Below, one piece after another: positions 8,341 through 16,551 of a stretch of 64,000 nt of DNA. Both the position numbers and the translations under genes were made by a program. Every line of letters starts with the position of its first letter. The stretch's first letter is position 1. This stretch comes from Fibrella aquatilis. Lineage in GTDB: Bacteria > Bacteroidota > Bacteroidia > Cytophagales > Spirosomataceae. The stretch covers positions 471,614-535,613 of the forward strand of contig NZ_JAFMYU010000001.1 in assembly GCF_017353255.1 (NCBI RefSeq), given 5' to 3'. The notes under the pieces are model-generated. The model saw nothing but the letters and a program-made list of their open reading frames with translations, searched no databases and had not been told where the DNA came from.

Positions 8341-9102
8341 TTAAGCAGCGGGCTTTTCGTCAGTCGACGTAGCTTCCGCAGCAGGTGCCTCTTCGGCTTC
8401 AGCTGCGGGGGCGTCTGGAGCAGCTTCGGCAGCAGGCGCCTCAGCAGCGGGAGCAACTTCCTCAACGGTGGGGGCTTCAGCTTCTACTGATGGCACACCG
8501 GCTACCATTTCTGGGGCCTCCGGGGCTTCAGCGGCCACGGCAGCAGGCGCATCGGCATGAGCGTCAACGTCGGCGGCGGGGGCTTCGTTGGCAACAGGGG
8601 CCTCGGCTACTGGCTCAGGAGCCACTTCGGCCACAGGCTCTTCCACTTTGTATTTCACGGCAATGGCTTCGGCACGGGCGGCGCTTACTTTCTGTTCAGC
8701 AGCCAATCGGTCCTGACGAGCCTTGTCTTTGCTTTGTACTTTCGTATCAGCGGTAGTCGCTACACGATTGGCCTTGTCGTCTTTCCAGGCCGTGAACTTC
8801 TCGTCGGCCTGCTCCTGCGTGATGGCGCCCTTTACCACACCTACTTGCAGGTGTTTCTTGAGCATGATGCCTTCGTGCGAGAAAATAGACCGGGTAGTGT
8901 CAGATGGCTGAGCACCCACCATGAGCCAGTATACGGCGCGGTCGGCATCAAGGACAATACGGGCGGGGTCATTATTGGGGTTGTACGAACCGATTTTCTC
9001 GATGTACTTACCATCACGGGGTGAACGTGATTCGGCTACTACGATATCATAGATAGCCATGCGTTTGCGTCCACGACGCGTCAAGCGAATTTTAACTGCC
9101 AT
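8341..9102 (-). CDS. rpsP: 30S ribosomal protein S16 with long acidic extension
   Basis: S16 is a primary 16S rRNA-binding protein needed for 30S assembly. Residues 1 to about 80 are a standard S16 ([35 protein letters not shown] is split here only by wording: [10 protein letters not shown] and [11 protein letters not shown] are the tell-tale parts). A Lys/Ala-rich helical stretch follows, then from about residue 150 a low-complexity tail of Ala, Glu, Pro and Val. The whole is 253 residues, about three times the common length. Bacteroidota S16 proteins often have a C-terminal extension, but this one is long. Confidence 0.92.
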   Translation of the reverse strand: MAVKIRLTRRGRKRMAIYDIVVAESRSPRDGKYIEKIGSYNPNNDPARIVLDADRAVYWLMVGAQPSDTTRSIFSHEGIMLKKHLQVGVVKGAITQEQADEKFTAWKDDKANRVATTADTKVQSKDKARQDRLAAEQKVSAARAEAIAVKYKVEEPVAEVAPEPVAEAPVANEAPAADVDAHADAPAAVAAEAPEAPEMVAGVPSVEAEAPTVEEVAPAAEAPAAEAAPDAPAAEAEEAPAAEATSTDEKPAA

Positions 9103-9175
9103 TTTCTGGAGTTTTTTCCCGACAGGACCGAATCCTGCCGAAGGGGGATCTCGTCCCCCGGGTTAAACATGGCCG

Positions 9176-9183
9176 CAAAGGTA
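9176..9183 (-). promoter_or_regulatory. Promoter -7 box for rpsP
   Basis: The minus strand reads TACCTTTG, a full match to the Bacteroidota -7 box TAnnTTTG, with TTG triplets about 13-16 bp upstream. It lies directly after the T-run that ends the RNase P RNA gene. The leader to the rpsP start, about 75 nt, holds a GGGGGA/TCCCCC hairpin (9144-9160). Confidence 0.5.
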
Positions 9184-9193
9184 CAAAAAAAAA

Positions 9194-9719
9194 GCGCAAC
9201 AACGACCTGAATCTATAAGCCGGATTCTGTCGACAAGGCCGTACCCGTGGGCGTGCCTCACCGTCTTATCATTTATCTGGGAGGGCCGTCACCGACCCCC
9301 TCTATCGACCTACCCGCACCGGCAACCACCCGAAAGTGATGTGGAGACGAGCCGCCCCGCATCCGGTACTGTTTGGCCTTTCAGCCCCTAAGGTTTATCC
9401 TGCCCCGCATGTCGCCATCCGGGCGGTGGTCTCTTACACCCCCTTTTCACCCTTACCTGAGTGAATGAGCGAATGAGTGAATGAGTGAATGAGTGAATAG
9501 GCTGACGCGCGGGTTTGCTCTAGCGTCAGCCTATTCACTCATTCACTCATTCACTCATTCACTCATTAACCCCGGCGGTATATTTTCTGTGACACTGGCT
9601 GTCGAACGGTGGTTACCCGCCGCCCGCCTTCCCGTTAGGAAGTAGGGTGCCCTATGCTGTCCGGACTTTCCTCCCTGCCCTGCGGCAAGGCGATAAGACG
9701 ATCCATGCCGTTGTTGCGC
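9194..9719 (-). ncRNA. rnpB: RNase P RNA, bacterial type A, with expanded P12
   Basis: Catalytic RNA of RNase P, which cuts the 5' leader from pre-tRNA. Conserved parts on the minus strand: GGAGGAAAGTCCGGAC (P4 5' side, near 9660-9675), ACAGAAAATATACCGCC, GGTAAGGGTGAAA, TAAGAGACCACC, and ACAGAATCCGGCTTAT near the 3' end. Ends are set by the P1 stem: GCGCAACAACG at the 5' end (9709-9719) pairs perfectly with CGTTGTTGCGC at the 3' end (9194-9204), and a run of nine T follows as terminator. Between ACCGCC and GGTAAGGGTGAAA, the site of the variable stem P12, lies a 110-bp inverted repeat of octamer units (LIR4), which lengthens the RNA to about 526 nt against the usual 350-400. Confidence 0.93.
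9459..9568. repeat. LIR4: octamer-repeat hairpin inside rnpB (P12)
   Basis: The left arm is five units of GAGTGAAT (one variant, GAGCGAAT) ending AGGCTGACGC (to 9508). The right arm (9523-9568) is the reverse complement with ATTCACTC units. Loop GCGGGTTTGCTCTA. Core and loop words match the intergenic copies, so this is the same element family placed in a structured RNA. Confidence 0.88.
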
Positions 9720-9740
9720 AGGGGCAAAGGTAGGCCGATT

Positions 9741-9827
9741 TACGAATTGCGATGTACGAATTACGATTTGTTGCTGTCGCATGGGTTTGCTCTACGGCAA
9801 AGGAGTGCGACAGCAACAAATCGTAAC
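9741..9827. repeat. LIR5: inverted repeat upstream of rnpB
   Basis: Perfect 21-bp arms at 9761-9781 and 9806-9826, each containing ACGATTTGTTGCTGTCGC, with a 24-bp loop that contains GGGTTTGCTCTA, as in LIR4. The word TACGAATTGC/TACGAATTACG is repeated on the left. The arm word GTACGAATTACGATTT is shared with LIR10 and LIR16. Confidence 0.85.
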
Positions 9828-9850
9828 CGCGGCGGCGGACCGCTCGTAAA

Positions 9851-10645
9851 TCACTTCAGAAACGCCACTACCCGTTGCGCGAAAGTAACTGTGCTCATGG
9901 TGGTGTTATGGGTGCCAGGCACGGTGGCGAGGGTGGCGTGGGGGAAGGCGGCGGCTAGCTCGGAAGCCTGCCCGTTGTCTTCGTCTTTATCGCCCGAAAT
10001 GACCAGGATAGGCTGTTGAACGCGTTTTAGCTCGGCTATGGTGGTAACGGGCTGAAACTGCTGCATGTATTTAAGTGCTACTGTGTCGGCACCTGACTTG
10101 ATGGCGTAGTCGACGGCGGGTTGCAGGTCGGGGTGGCTGCCGGGGCGGGCAAGGGCTTCGTAGAAATTACGTCGGCGGAACCAGTTGGGGTCGGTGAAGC
10201 CGGTACCCATACCACCCAGTACGGCCTTGCGGATGGTGTTTTTGGGCGCAATGGACAGCATCTTCGCCGCAACGATCGACCCGCGCGAATAGCCCACCAC
10301 GTCGAAATTACGATGGCCAAGCTGCTTCATCAGAGCGAGCACGTCTTTCGCTTCCACGTCGTTCATGTACGCCTTCGCCTCATGCGGACGGTCTGATCGA
10401 CCATTACCCCGCAGGTCAAGCGTGACTACCGCGAACCCACTGTCGACGAGCATCTGAGTGACTGCCGCCCGTTTCCAAGATTCACTATTGACAATGAACC
10501 CGTGAAGCAGCACCACCGCCGGGCCGCGCCCCATGGTGTCGTAATGAAGCTTTGTCCCATCGGCAGCTGTAAACAGTGGCTCACGAGTAATCTGTGCCTG
10601 AGCAAGTTGGGACAGGAGAAGGAGGGTTAGGAGAAGGGGTTTCAT
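9851..10645 (-). CDS. Exported alpha/beta hydrolase
   Basis: A 264-residue alpha/beta-hydrolase-fold protein with a signal peptide (MKPLLLTLLLLSQLAQAQ). The oxyanion segment VVLLHGFIVNSESW, nucleophile elbow GYSRGS (G-x-S-x-G), acid VISGDKDEDN and histidine GTHNTTMS give a complete Ser-Asp-His triad. I start it at 10645, at the signal peptide; the longer frame runs through repeat LIR6. The substrate is unknown; this broad family includes esterases, lactonases and haloperoxidase-like enzymes. Confidence 0.82.
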   Translation of the reverse strand: MKPLLLTLLLLSQLAQAQITREPLFTAADGTKLHYDTMGRGPAVVLLHGFIVNSESWKRAAVTQMLVDSGFAVVTLDLRGNGRSDRPHEAKAYMNDVEAKDVLALMKQLGHRNFDVVGYSRGSIVAAKMLSIAPKNTIRKAVLGGMGTGFTDPNWFRRRNFYEALARPGSHPDLQPAVDYAIKSGADTVALKYMQQFQPVTTIAELKRVQQPILVISGDKDEDNGQASELAAAFPHATLATVPGTHNTTMSTVTFAQRVVAFLK

Positions 10646-10655
10646 GGTAGTTTTG

Positions 10656-10760
10656 ATGTACAATGAATAATGTACAATCGGTCCGCCGATGCGGTACAAT
10701 GGCGCTTGCTCAGCAGGATTACTCATGCGCAACTGTCATTGTACATTATTCATTGTACAT
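10656..10760. repeat. LIR6: inverted repeat between hydrolase and DUF4403 genes
   Basis: Perfect 23-bp arms at 10656-10678 and 10738-10760 made of ATGTACAATGAATAATGTAC. The 59-bp interior contains CGGTCCGCCGATGCGG, a variant of a word found in LIR7, LIR17 and LIR18. Confidence 0.85.
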
Positions 10761-10767
10761 TAAAACC

Positions 10768-12198
10768 TCACAAACCCGCCACTTTCACATCTACCTTTCC
10801 ATTGGCATACACCACGGCGACCATGGCGGTGGGGGTTAGGTAGACCTGATCGGGGCGCATGTCGTTGATTTTGCCTTTGAGCGTTACGCCTTTGGCCAGC
10901 GGGTAGTTGCTGATCCGCTCCTGCACCGACTGCTTAATGGCGTCGATCTGCTCGCCAATGGGGAAGGACATATTCTTCTCCATCGTCTTGGCTAAGGTGC
11001 TCTGTAACAGCCAGCTAGCGGCCCGTTGGAGCAGGTTTTTGGTATCCAGATCGTAGGTCAGGTTTTTCAGCGATACCGACTTGGTTTGGGGATCATAGTA
11101 GGGTTGACCGCGCAGGTAGATATCGCCGTTGACGCTGCCAGTGATGCCCGCCTTGATGATGAGGTTATCGTTTTGGCCGTAGAGGTCGATATCCGTCAAT
11201 GAGACAGTATAGGCTCCATTTTTGAACGAAAACGATTTACCAACGAGTTGTTTCTTAGCCAGTTCGGCCACTTCGGGGTAGGTTGCCTCGCTGATGATGC
11301 CCACCCGAAAATCATCTTTTACGGTTGATACGACTGTGAGATCGGGCAGGGTGGTAGCGGGGCGGATGGCTGGTTTGGGGCCGATGTTGGTGAGCGTGTG
11401 CCCTTCCAGCCCGATGGTGGTCCGAATCTCGCCCTGCTCGAACCGAAGGGGTGTGATGAGTACCCGGCGTGGCACCACCGTAAGCCAGGTGCGGTATTCG
11501 TCCGACACGTTATAGGGCTCCCGAACCAGGTTCCAGGTACGCAAAACGGGCGTTTTCAGGTCAATATTGGCCTTCACCTGCTTATCGAGTGCCTGGGTGA
11601 TCGTGCCCAGGTTATTGTCAATGGCCTTTCTCACCAGTCCCGTAATGGGAATGTCGAACCCCACGAGCCGGACGGTAGGCGTGGTCACGAAGTCGTAGCC
11701 CTCCGCCTTAGTCTGGGTGCTCACGCTCCAGTCGGGGTCGATGGAAAACCGGGTCGCAAATTTCAGGTCGATTTCAAACGTGGTTTCCCCCGACTGCATG
11801 AAGCCGAGCACTTTTTTGCCTGCTTTCGCCCAAATTTTCAGCGGCACCTGAAAATAAAACAGGCTGTCGCCCTTCACCACACCCGCCGAAACCCGGATGG
11901 GTGCCCGTTTCCAGACATTGGTCATAAACGGCGTGCCGTCGCCATCATTATCGAACGAGTTGTCTTCGTAAATCAGCCCGTTCACCTGCGTGTTGATCTG
12001 CCGCTCTACGTCGGCCAGGGCAATGGATACGGGAATATTGACCGTCGATAGCAGCGATTCGTTATGTACGTCCATGTTGGTAGCCTTGTAGTTGGCAGTG
12101 GGTGCCGCCGGGTTCAACCGCCCGGTGTTGGAGGTGCAGGCAGCAAGGAGCAGGCAGTAGGCAGTGGGCAGCAGGGAGTAAGCTCCCGCCTGATACAC
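10768..12198 (-). CDS. DUF4403-like lipoprotein
   Basis: A large envelope protein resembling the DUF4403 family of Bacteroidota lipoproteins; function unknown. The lipobox LLAAC (LLPTAYCLLLAACTS, Cys encoded at 12136-12138) marks it as a lipoprotein, and the mature protein alternates beta-like segments with an MSFPIGEQIDAIKQSVQERIS helix near the C-terminus. The start is uncertain: no ATG lies near the lipobox. I use GTG at 12198; TTG at 12210 or the distant ATG at 12333, which would overlap the upstream gene by 53 bp, are alternatives. The signal peptide core is encoded by an arm of repeat LIR7, an odd overlap. Confidence 0.7.
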   Translation of the reverse strand: MYQAGAYSLLPTAYCLLLAACTSNTGRLNPAAPTANYKATNMDVHNESLLSTVNIPVSIALADVERQINTQVNGLIYEDNSFDNDGDGTPFMTNVWKRAPIRVSAGVVKGDSLFYFQVPLKIWAKAGKKVLGFMQSGETTFEIDLKFATRFSIDPDWSVSTQTKAEGYDFVTTPTVRLVGFDIPITGLVRKAIDNNLGTITQALDKQVKANIDLKTPVLRTWNLVREPYNVSDEYRTWLTVVPRRVLITPLRFEQGEIRTTIGLEGHTLTNIGPKPAIRPATTLPDLTVVSTVKDDFRVGIISEATYPEVAELAKKQLVGKSFSFKNGAYTVSLTDIDLYGQNDNLIIKAGITGSVNGDIYLRGQPYYDPQTKSVSLKNLTYDLDTKNLLQRAASWLLQSTLAKTMEKNMSFPIGEQIDAIKQSVQERISNYPLAKGVTLKGKINDMRPDQVYLTPTAMVAVVYANGKVDVKVAGL

Positions 12199-12269
12199 CT
12201 GCGTCAGCAAACTACCTACTGCCCCGACACCGCACCGGCGGACCGGTCGGACCGCTGCCCACTGCCTAC
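12157..12269. repeat. LIR7: inverted repeat overlapping a lipoprotein signal sequence
   Basis: Arms at 12157-12172 and 12254-12269 (GTAGGCAGTGGGCAGC and complement), flanked on the left by further GCAGGCAG and GCAAGGAGCAG words. The interior has GCGTCAGCAAACTACC and CCGCACCGGCGGACCGG, words shared with other copies. The left arm lies inside the coding sequence of the DUF4403 protein. Confidence 0.75.
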
Positions 12270-12280
12270 CCCTTGCCCAC

Positions 12281-13276
12281 TCACTTAAGCGTAACCTTGG
12301 TGGCACCGTAGCCGAATTTTTGTTTCTGGGCATCTTCGAAAAAGCGAACGTTGGGGTGGCGACTCAGGTGGCGGTGGAGTTCCTGCCGGAGTTTGCCCGT
12401 ACCCACGCCGTGAATAAACGTAATCTCGCCCATACCCGACGCAATGGCGTTCTCTAAATTTTTCTCGAAGGCCCGCAACTGCACCTCCACCAGTTCGTCG
12501 GGTTTGCGTCCCGCCCCACCCGCGGGCAGCAGCTTCTCGATGTGCAGATCTACTACCGATGCCGGGCGGTCTACGCTTACTACGGGTGTGGTCTCGTTGG
12601 GTGTCAGCATCGCCGATTTCAGACCCTCGGCAGTGGGTGGAGCCATGCTGGCGTTGGTCGTTTCATCGTCGAGCTGGAAGACGTGACCGGGCTGACCCAG
12701 TACGGGCACGGTCTGCTTGTTTTTGTAGAACGCCTGGGCGCGGGGCTTCAGCCGCTTCACCAGCGGCATCCGGGCGGGTTGCCCACCGCCGGGCCGGAAA
12801 TATAGCGCCTGTGCCAGCAACGTAGGCCACTGCTCAAATTTGGCCAGGGCGTATAACTCGTTGATTTTCAATTGCGTCTTCGCCTTCAACGTGCCGCTTT
12901 GAATGCCCCGATAGCCTCCTTCCCGCTCTTCGGCCAGGGTAAAGAGCACCTCCCAGTCGGTGTTGTTCACGAGGTAAAGAGCCACGTCGCGGTCGTTTTG
13001 GGGCACGTAGGCGAGGTAGAAACCCACGCTTGCCAGCACCTGCCCCGGTTGCCCCAGCGGGCGTTGCGGCGCAAAGGCCTCGCGCACGTCAGCCGCCTGC
13101 CCCGACGCCTTGAACCGCTCAGCCTCCATGGGTGACACGACCACCAATTCCGATTGCATGACGGGGATTCTAAACCCATCTTCAATCTCAATTTCAACCT
13201 GGTTGCCCGACAAGAACCGCGTCACCACGCCCTGTTCTTTTGCCCGCAACATCCGTACTTTATCGCCGATGTTCAT
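12281..13276 (-). CDS. DUF2027 and Smr-domain protein
   Basis: A 331-residue protein with an N-terminal KOW/SH3-like segment (MNIGDKVRMLRAKEQGVVTRF) as in the DUF2027 family and a C-terminal Smr domain (about residues 245-331) with VVDLHIEKLL and FIHGVGTGKLRQELHRHL, the DLHG-like and HGxGxGxLR motifs. Smr domains of MutS2-type proteins bind or nick nucleic acids and some act on mRNA in ribosome rescue. This stand-alone form is typical of Bacteroidota and its role is not settled. The start at 13276 is set by the conserved MNIGDKV. Confidence 0.85.
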   Translation of the reverse strand: MNIGDKVRMLRAKEQGVVTRFLSGNQVEIEIEDGFRIPVMQSELVVVSPMEAERFKASGQAADVREAFAPQRPLGQPGQVLASVGFYLAYVPQNDRDVALYLVNNTDWEVLFTLAEEREGGYRGIQSGTLKAKTQLKINELYALAKFEQWPTLLAQALYFRPGGGQPARMPLVKRLKPRAQAFYKNKQTVPVLGQPGHVFQLDDETTNASMAPPTAEGLKSAMLTPNETTPVVSVDRPASVVDLHIEKLLPAGGAGRKPDELVEVQLRAFEKNLENAIASGMGEITFIHGVGTGKLRQELHRHLSRHPNVRFFEDAQKQKFGYGATKVTLK

Positions 13277-13288
13277 ATATACTGGATC

Positions 13289-13349
13289 TTGGATACTGGA
13301 TATTGGACGATAGACAAAAGAACAGTCGGGTCTAGCGTCCAGTATCCAA
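13289..13349. repeat. LIR8: inverted repeat before the Smr gene
   Basis: Arms TTGGATACTGGA (13289-13300) and complement (13338-13349), extended imperfectly by TATTGGAC and AGTCCAA, with further copies of ACTGGAT on the left. Arm words match LIR2, 6 kb away, while the loop differs. Confidence 0.75.
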
Positions 13350-13361
13350 AGTCCAATGTCT

Positions 13362-15452
13362 TCATTTAATTCCCAACCGTAACCCTACCGTAAAGTTCCG
13401 GCGGGGGGCAGCGTTGTAGTAGCGGTTGCCTACCGCGTTGAGGTCGTAGCCGAGGCTGTAGGTCTGGTCGAGGAGGTTATCGCCGCCCGCGTAAAGATCA
13501 GCCGTTATATGCCTACCTATCAGCTGCTTATACCCTATCGTGGCTTGTAGCAACCGCGTGGGGTCGGCGGTGGCGGTGTTGGCGTCGTTGAGAGCAAACG
13601 GGGTCAGAAACTGGTAGGTAACGTGGGCGTAAAGACCCATAGGCAACGCCGCATCCAGCCCCCAGACGCCCGTGAACGGTGCCACGCCTGGCACTTTATT
13701 GCCCGACAAATCGACCGCCAACTGTTGGTAGCTTAGGTAGGTATAGTTGGTTAGGGTCAGGCTTTGCCACACTTTCAGGATGGGTCCGTTGACAGCATTA
13801 CTGGCGGGCAGCAGGTCATAGCCGAGGTAGCTTTCCAGGCCCAGTTGCTGCGTACGGCCCGCGTTGACAAAATACTCAGCCCCGTTGGCCAGTGACCGCC
13901 GCACAATGGTGTTGCGAAGCCCCAGCGAATACCCGACCACATCGAACTGAAGCCGGTCGAACAGCCGTCCGCGCAGGCCCAATTCAGCCTGAACACCCCG
14001 TTCCGGCTCCAGGTCGGCGTTGAAAAAACCTGCCGACGACAGCACTTCCTGGCTCGTGGGGACCGAATAGCCCGAACTGACGTTAAAAAACAACGCTGCC
14101 TGCTGCCCCAGCGATTTCGACACCGCCACCCGCAACAAACCCACCGGCGTGAAGCTCCGATTCTGTTGACCGGGGCCGGGTTTGCTGGCAACAGAAAAGC
14201 GCGTAAACTGATACTGCGTCTGGTTATAGCTCAGGCCCAGCGTCCCTACGATGCCATAAGGCAGTTGCAACTCGTCCTGTATGAATAGGTTGTACTGTTG
14301 CGCCCGAAGTTCATCATCGGTTTGCAGGGTGTCGATCTGTCCTTTGCGGTTGCCGAAGTTCCGTGAGCCGGTGCGGTTGGTTTGCCACTCGCCGCCAATT
14401 GTCAACGTATATAGTCCCCCGGTGGGGCTAAACCGTGTTACACTCCGTCCGCCAAGACCCTGATCGGTACGGCGTTCGTAGTTGGTGATGAACGGGTTGT
14501 TGAACTCCGTTGCCGACGTAAAGAGCACGTTGGTCGTCTGCCAGCGGGGGTTCCATACGTAGCGGTGCGATGCCCCCAGGTAAGCCACTTTCTGGTTGAT
14601 GGCCGCGCCCTGTTCGGCACTGCCGGGGAGGGTCCGGGTGGCAGGGCGCGAGGCGGCGGGGTTGGCCCGGAACTGCGCTTCGGTGAGGCCACCGGGAGTT
14701 TCGTAGTACAGGTCCGAGTAGATAAACAAGCCTGTCAGCGACTGCTTTTCGCTCAGGCTAACCGTACCCGTAATGGCCACATTGTCGCGCACCGACTGGC
14801 TGTGGTCGCGGTAGCCATCGGCCTGTAAGTGGTTTACGCTGAGCATTATGTTCGACGATTCTCCCGCCGACTGAGCCAGCGCGCTGTAGCCCTGCTGCCC
14901 GTAGCTACCGGCCAGATAGCCCACCTCAACCTGGTTGGTACCCGCCGTGGTGGCAGGACCACTGAGCAGCACCGTGCCGCCCGTATTCGAGCCGTAGAGA
15001 CTGCCCGACGGCCCTTTGATGACCTCTACCCGGCCAAGCATTCTAACATCAAGCGCATTGATGGGTGTATTGCCCGACGCGTCGGTGAGGGGCATGTCCT
15101 GGTAATAAACCCGCACGTTGCGCACCCCAAACGGCGACCGGATCAGGCTTCCCCGAATCGAGAGCCGGTAGCTCCCCGGCGACCGTTCGTCCATACGGAC
15201 ACCCGGCAGTGTGTTCATGGCCGACACCAGCGTGGGCGTGGCAAACCGCTGGGTAAGCTCGCGGCGGGAGAGCAGCCCCACCGAGGCCGCCGTGCTGAGC
15301 AGTGTCCGGTTCGATTCGTAGGCCCGCACCACCACTTCGTTTAGCGGTCGGGCGGTGAGCGTATCAGCCGTTAACTCCGTAGATTGCGCCAACAACTGGC
15401 AGGGCACGAGGCAGGCAGCGAAGTAACAAGCGTTATATAAACTAGTTTTCAT
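13362..15452 (-). CDS. TonB-dependent outer membrane receptor
   Basis: A 696-residue outer membrane receptor. After a signal peptide (MKTSLYNACYFAACLVPCQLLAQ) comes a plug domain with typical words LNEVVVRAYES, MNTLPGVRMDE, RLSIRGSLIR and VEVIKGPSGSLYGSNTGGTV, then a long 22-strand-type barrel ending in an aromatic strand (RNFTVGLRLGIK). It lacks a carboxypeptidase-regulatory N-terminus. The conserved DQTYSLGYDLNAVGNRYYNAAPRR near the end is typical of siderophore or metal receptors, but the ligand cannot be told. I chose the Met at 15452, at the signal peptide. Confidence 0.87.
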   Translation of the reverse strand: MKTSLYNACYFAACLVPCQLLAQSTELTADTLTARPLNEVVVRAYESNRTLLSTAASVGLLSRRELTQRFATPTLVSAMNTLPGVRMDERSPGSYRLSIRGSLIRSPFGVRNVRVYYQDMPLTDASGNTPINALDVRMLGRVEVIKGPSGSLYGSNTGGTVLLSGPATTAGTNQVEVGYLAGSYGQQGYSALAQSAGESSNIMLSVNHLQADGYRDHSQSVRDNVAITGTVSLSEKQSLTGLFIYSDLYYETPGGLTEAQFRANPAASRPATRTLPGSAEQGAAINQKVAYLGASHRYVWNPRWQTTNVLFTSATEFNNPFITNYERRTDQGLGGRSVTRFSPTGGLYTLTIGGEWQTNRTGSRNFGNRKGQIDTLQTDDELRAQQYNLFIQDELQLPYGIVGTLGLSYNQTQYQFTRFSVASKPGPGQQNRSFTPVGLLRVAVSKSLGQQAALFFNVSSGYSVPTSQEVLSSAGFFNADLEPERGVQAELGLRGRLFDRLQFDVVGYSLGLRNTIVRRSLANGAEYFVNAGRTQQLGLESYLGYDLLPASNAVNGPILKVWQSLTLTNYTYLSYQQLAVDLSGNKVPGVAPFTGVWGLDAALPMGLYAHVTYQFLTPFALNDANTATADPTRLLQATIGYKQLIGRHITADLYAGGDNLLDQTYSLGYDLNAVGNRYYNAAPRRNFTVGLRLGIK

Positions 15453-15530
15453 GTAAAAAAGTAATACAGGCACAAGGTTTGTACTAGTGAAGCGTACCCT
15501 CCGTACAACTTATCTCCGTTCGTTTTCGTC

Positions 15531-16373
15531 ATGTTCCGGCTTAGTTTATTCGCAATCTTTATCCTGACCACCTTGGCCAGGAGTTCTCTGCTGGCCCAGA
15601 CAATAACCGAACGAGCTGATTTACAGGCAATATTCGACAGCCTTCAGGTAAAAGGCAGCTTCCTGCTTTACGATGCAACGGAGGGCCAATGTACGGCTTA
15701 TCGGCCCGACGACTGTCGACGGGGCACGTTACCGGGGTCAACGTTCGAGATTGTCAACACGCTCATTGGCTTAGAGACGGGCAACCTTAGCGGCCCCGAA
15801 ACCGTCATTGCCTGGGATGGCATACGGCGGCCTGTGCTGGACTGGAACCGCCCGCAGACGCTTGAATCGGCCTTCCGGGGGTCGACAGTGCCGTTTTATC
15901 AGGAATTGACCCGCCGCATCGGGGTGACTGACATGCGCGGTTTCCTGAGCAAGCTCCACTACGGCCACCTGGTTGTGAGCCGTGCTACGCTCGACAATTT
16001 CTGGCTGCAAGGCCCCTCTGCCATATCTCTTTTCGACCAGGTGCTGTTCCTGCGCGAACTGCTGACCGGCTGCGTACCCTTCTCGCCCGACAACCGGGCC
16101 GTGCTGCGTTTTCTGATGCGTACTGAGGCTACCCCGGCCTATAAACTCTTTGCCAAAACGGGTTGGGTGGGGTTCGGCCGCGACGAAGGCCTTCCCGCGC
16201 CGTCGACGTATATAGACTATGGTTGGTACGTTGGCTACCTCGAACGCGCCGACGGACACCAATTCATTTTCGCTACCCGCCTGGAAAGCCCCGCCCCAGT
16301 GCCCGACCATTGGCCCGCCGCCCGAAAGGCAGTGACCCTGGGCTGTCTGCGAAAACTTGGCGTGATCAAGTAG
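15531..16373 (+). CDS. Class D beta-lactamase homologue with STFE in place of STFK
   Basis: A 280-residue exported protein (signal peptide to about residue 23, LLAQ) matching the class D (OXA-type) serine beta-lactamase or transpeptidase-like fold: S118-T119-V120 in GSTVPFYQ, Y144-G145-H146 for the YGN box, FWLQGP, and K209-T210-G211 in FAKTGWVG, followed by DYGWYVGYLE. The active-site motif is S70-T-F-E73 (codons TCA ACG TTC GAG). The lysine that class D enzymes carbamylate and use as general base is replaced by Glu. Normal hydrolysis by the known mechanism is therefore doubtful; it may bind substrate without turnover or use another chemistry. Confidence 0.85.
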   Translation: MFRLSLFAIFILTTLARSSLLAQTITERADLQAIFDSLQVKGSFLLYDATEGQCTAYRPDDCRRGTLPGSTFEIVNTLIGLETGNLSGPETVIAWDGIRRPVLDWNRPQTLESAFRGSTVPFYQELTRRIGVTDMRGFLSKLHYGHLVVSRATLDNFWLQGPSAISLFDQVLFLRELLTGCVPFSPDNRAVLRFLMRTEATPAYKLFAKTGWVGFGRDEGLPAPSTYIDYGWYVGYLERADGHQFIFATRLESPAPVPDHWPAARKAVTLGCLRKLGVIK

Positions 16374-16378
16374 GAGTC

Positions 16379-16515
16379 TTTTAAGGGGAGTTTTCAGTTT
16401 AAAGGGAGTTTTCAGTTTGTAGTTTTCAGTTGCTTCGCATGCTCCGTACTATAGCGCGAAGCAACTGAAAACTACAAACTGAAAACTCCCTTTAAACTGA
16501 AAACTCCCCTTAAAA
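16379..16515. repeat. LIR9: perfect 60-bp-arm inverted repeat
   Basis: Arms at 16379-16438 and 16456-16515 are perfect complements over 60 bp, with a 17-bp loop containing CCGTACTA. Each arm contains three copies of AGTTTTCAGTT-type words with short spacers. It starts 6 bp after the stop of the beta-lactamase homologue and ends 36 bp before the next start codon. Confidence 0.92.
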
Positions 16516-16551
16516 TGGAGCCATTAAGGCCGTTTCGGTGTTTTCTATTCG

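Noticed and set aside
9459..9568. Regular octamer repeats that look like a CRISPR-type array.
   Set aside because: Units are 8 bp without spacers and form one inverted repeat; no cas gene is present.
12198..12333. Start of the DUF4403 protein at the ATG at 12333.
   Set aside because: It would overlap the upstream gene by 53 bp and put about 40 unlikely residues before the lipobox; kept only as an alternative.
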